A stretch of 6,169 bases of DNA from an uncultured Clostridia bacterium (GTDB taxonomy: Bacteria; Bacillota; Clostridia; Christensenellales; Borkfalkiaceae), in contig CAKQEE010000069.1 in assembly GCA_934230055.1 (NCBI GenBank), positions 1 through 6,169 of the forward strand. Reading direction: 5' to 3'. The notes below the pieces were generated by a model, which was not told the origin of the DNA, searched no databases, and saw only the letters and a program-made list of their open reading frames with translations. The translations under genes were made by a program, and so were the position numbers. This document shows positions 5,553 to 6,169 of this stretch, piece by piece. Within the stretch, counting starts at the first letter, position 1, and each line of letters starts with the position of its first letter.

Positions 5553-5598
5553 CATTTGATTTCCCTTTAATTTTATTTATGCAAAATCCTATAAATTA

Positions 5599-6169
5599 TT
5601 AAACGTTTTTAATTATTCTTTGCGGGTTTTTCACAAAAATCCTTTGCGCCGCGTCTTCGCCGAACTTCTTTTTAACAAAGGCGTAAGCCTTATCCAGCTT
5701 GTTTTCTCTGTTAAAGTGAACGTCGCTTGCGATAAAATCCACAAGTCCTGCTTTAAGATAGCTTATAGCGGCTTTGCCGTAGCTCTTTTTTAACGCGCCC
5801 GCAACGGAATCCGCGTTTATCTGTATCATCGCGCCGAGTTCTTTTACCTCTTCCATATAAGAAGAATTAAGATACGAATATCTTTCCACGTGCGCGAATA
5901 CGGGAACGTACCCCTGATTTATTATTTTCAGGGCGACGTCGTATACGGAAACCTCCACGTCGAACGGCAATTCGGTTAAAAGATATTTCCCGCCGCACAT
6001 CGTAAGGTATTCGGCGTTTTTCACGTCATCGAACACTCCCTTTTCGTAATACACTTCCTGCCCCAAATAAAGAGAAAGGGAAACGCCCTCTTTTTCGCAC
6101 CGCTTGCAAAAACTATCGAACTCCGAAAAAAGCCTGTCCTTGCCCGCGCGATACTTTCCCCTGTAATGC
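5599..6169 (-). CDS. CpsB/CapC/YwqE-type tyrosine-protein phosphatase, PHP fold (5' end cut by window edge)
   Basis: This is the C-terminal 190 or so residues of a metal-dependent PHP-domain phosphatase. The family removes phosphate from bacterial tyrosine kinases (CpsD, YwqD) and so tunes capsule or exopolysaccharide assembly. The frame is open to the window edge, opening with HYRGKY, the counterpart of the TPH-motif region. It continues through LYLGQEVYY (Glu ligand), TELPF, FAHVERY (His ligand) and FIASDVHF (Asp and His ligands). These match the metal-binding residues of CpsB. The N-terminal HxH motif would lie outside the window. A TTG at 6066 is in frame but internal: conserved sequence continues upstream of it, so it is not the start. 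A hairpin terminator follows the stop. No kinase or glycosyltransferase gene is in view. Confidence 0.9.
   Translation of the reverse strand, partial: HYRGKYRAGKDRLFSEFDSFCKRCEKEGVSLSLYLGQEVYYEKGVFDDVKNAEYLTMCGGKYLLTELPFDVEVSVYDVALKIINQGYVPVFAHVERYSYLNSSYMEEVKELGAMIQINADSVAGALKKSYGKAAISYLKAGLVDFIASDVHFNRENKLDKAYAFVKKKFGEDAAQRIFVKNPQRIIKNV

Noticed and set aside
5599..6066. A complete 155-residue CpsB-like protein starting at TTG 6066
   Set aside because: The same frame stays open to the window edge and encodes conserved family sequence upstream, so the gene is simply cut off by the window.
1..6169. Mobile element, CRISPR array, phage or defence island
   Set aside because: No transposase, integrase, spaced direct repeats or defence genes are present. 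All genes are ordinary chromosomal families. The tRNA gene shows no adjacent integrase or duplicated 3' end that would mark an attachment site.

Overview
The window looks like chromosomal core DNA from a member of the Clostridia (Bacillota), plausibly an uncultured gut lineage. The evidence is moderate G+C with AT-rich intergenic gaps, strong GGAGG-type ribosome sites, clear TTGACA/TATAAT-type promoters, a QueH-type (not QueG) epoxyqueuosine reductase, and a GAPDH whose C-terminal half resembles, from memory, those of Lachnospiraceae and Ruminococcaceae. The species cannot be named from this sequence. All genes are on the minus strand except one.

Layout from left to right. (1) 1-1036, minus: glycolytic glyceraldehyde-3-phosphate dehydrogenase, cut at its C-terminus by the window edge, with a very good sigma-A promoter at 1082-1110. 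(2) 1216-2517, minus: an ArsB/NhaD-type membrane permease with a GTG start and no arsenic genes beside it. (3) 2612-2685, minus: tRNA-Gly with anticodon CCC, with its own promoter and a terminator at 2579-2605. (4) 2866-3936, plus: an SPFH-domain protein of the B. subtilis YdjI type with a double zinc ribbon. It is transcribed divergently from the tRNA, and the two promoters lie back to back. (5) 3937-4137: a convergent intergenic gap holding a perfect 15-1-15 inverted repeat that probably terminates both directions. (6) 4138-4767, minus: queH. (7) 4764-5462, minus: a peptidase E-like (family S51) protein whose stop overlaps the queH start as ATGA. (8) 5463-5598: a hairpin-terminator and a perfect -10 box. 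(9) 5599-6169, minus: a CpsB/YwqE-type PHP-domain tyrosine phosphatase, with its N-terminus beyond the window edge.

These are mostly independent units: central glycolysis, ion transport, translation (glycine tRNA and queuosine), envelope stress or membrane organisation (SPFH) and polysaccharide regulation (CpsB). The only convincing two-gene operon is the S51 peptidase-like gene with queH, which look translationally coupled.

I see no mobile element, CRISPR array, toxin-antitoxin pair or phage gene, and no strong case for a new system. The points most worth a second look are the S51-queH coupling, the repeated GCAAA/TTTGC motif between the divergent tRNA-Gly and SPFH promoters, the SPFH protein standing apart from any PspA-like partner, and the unassigned substrate of the permease.
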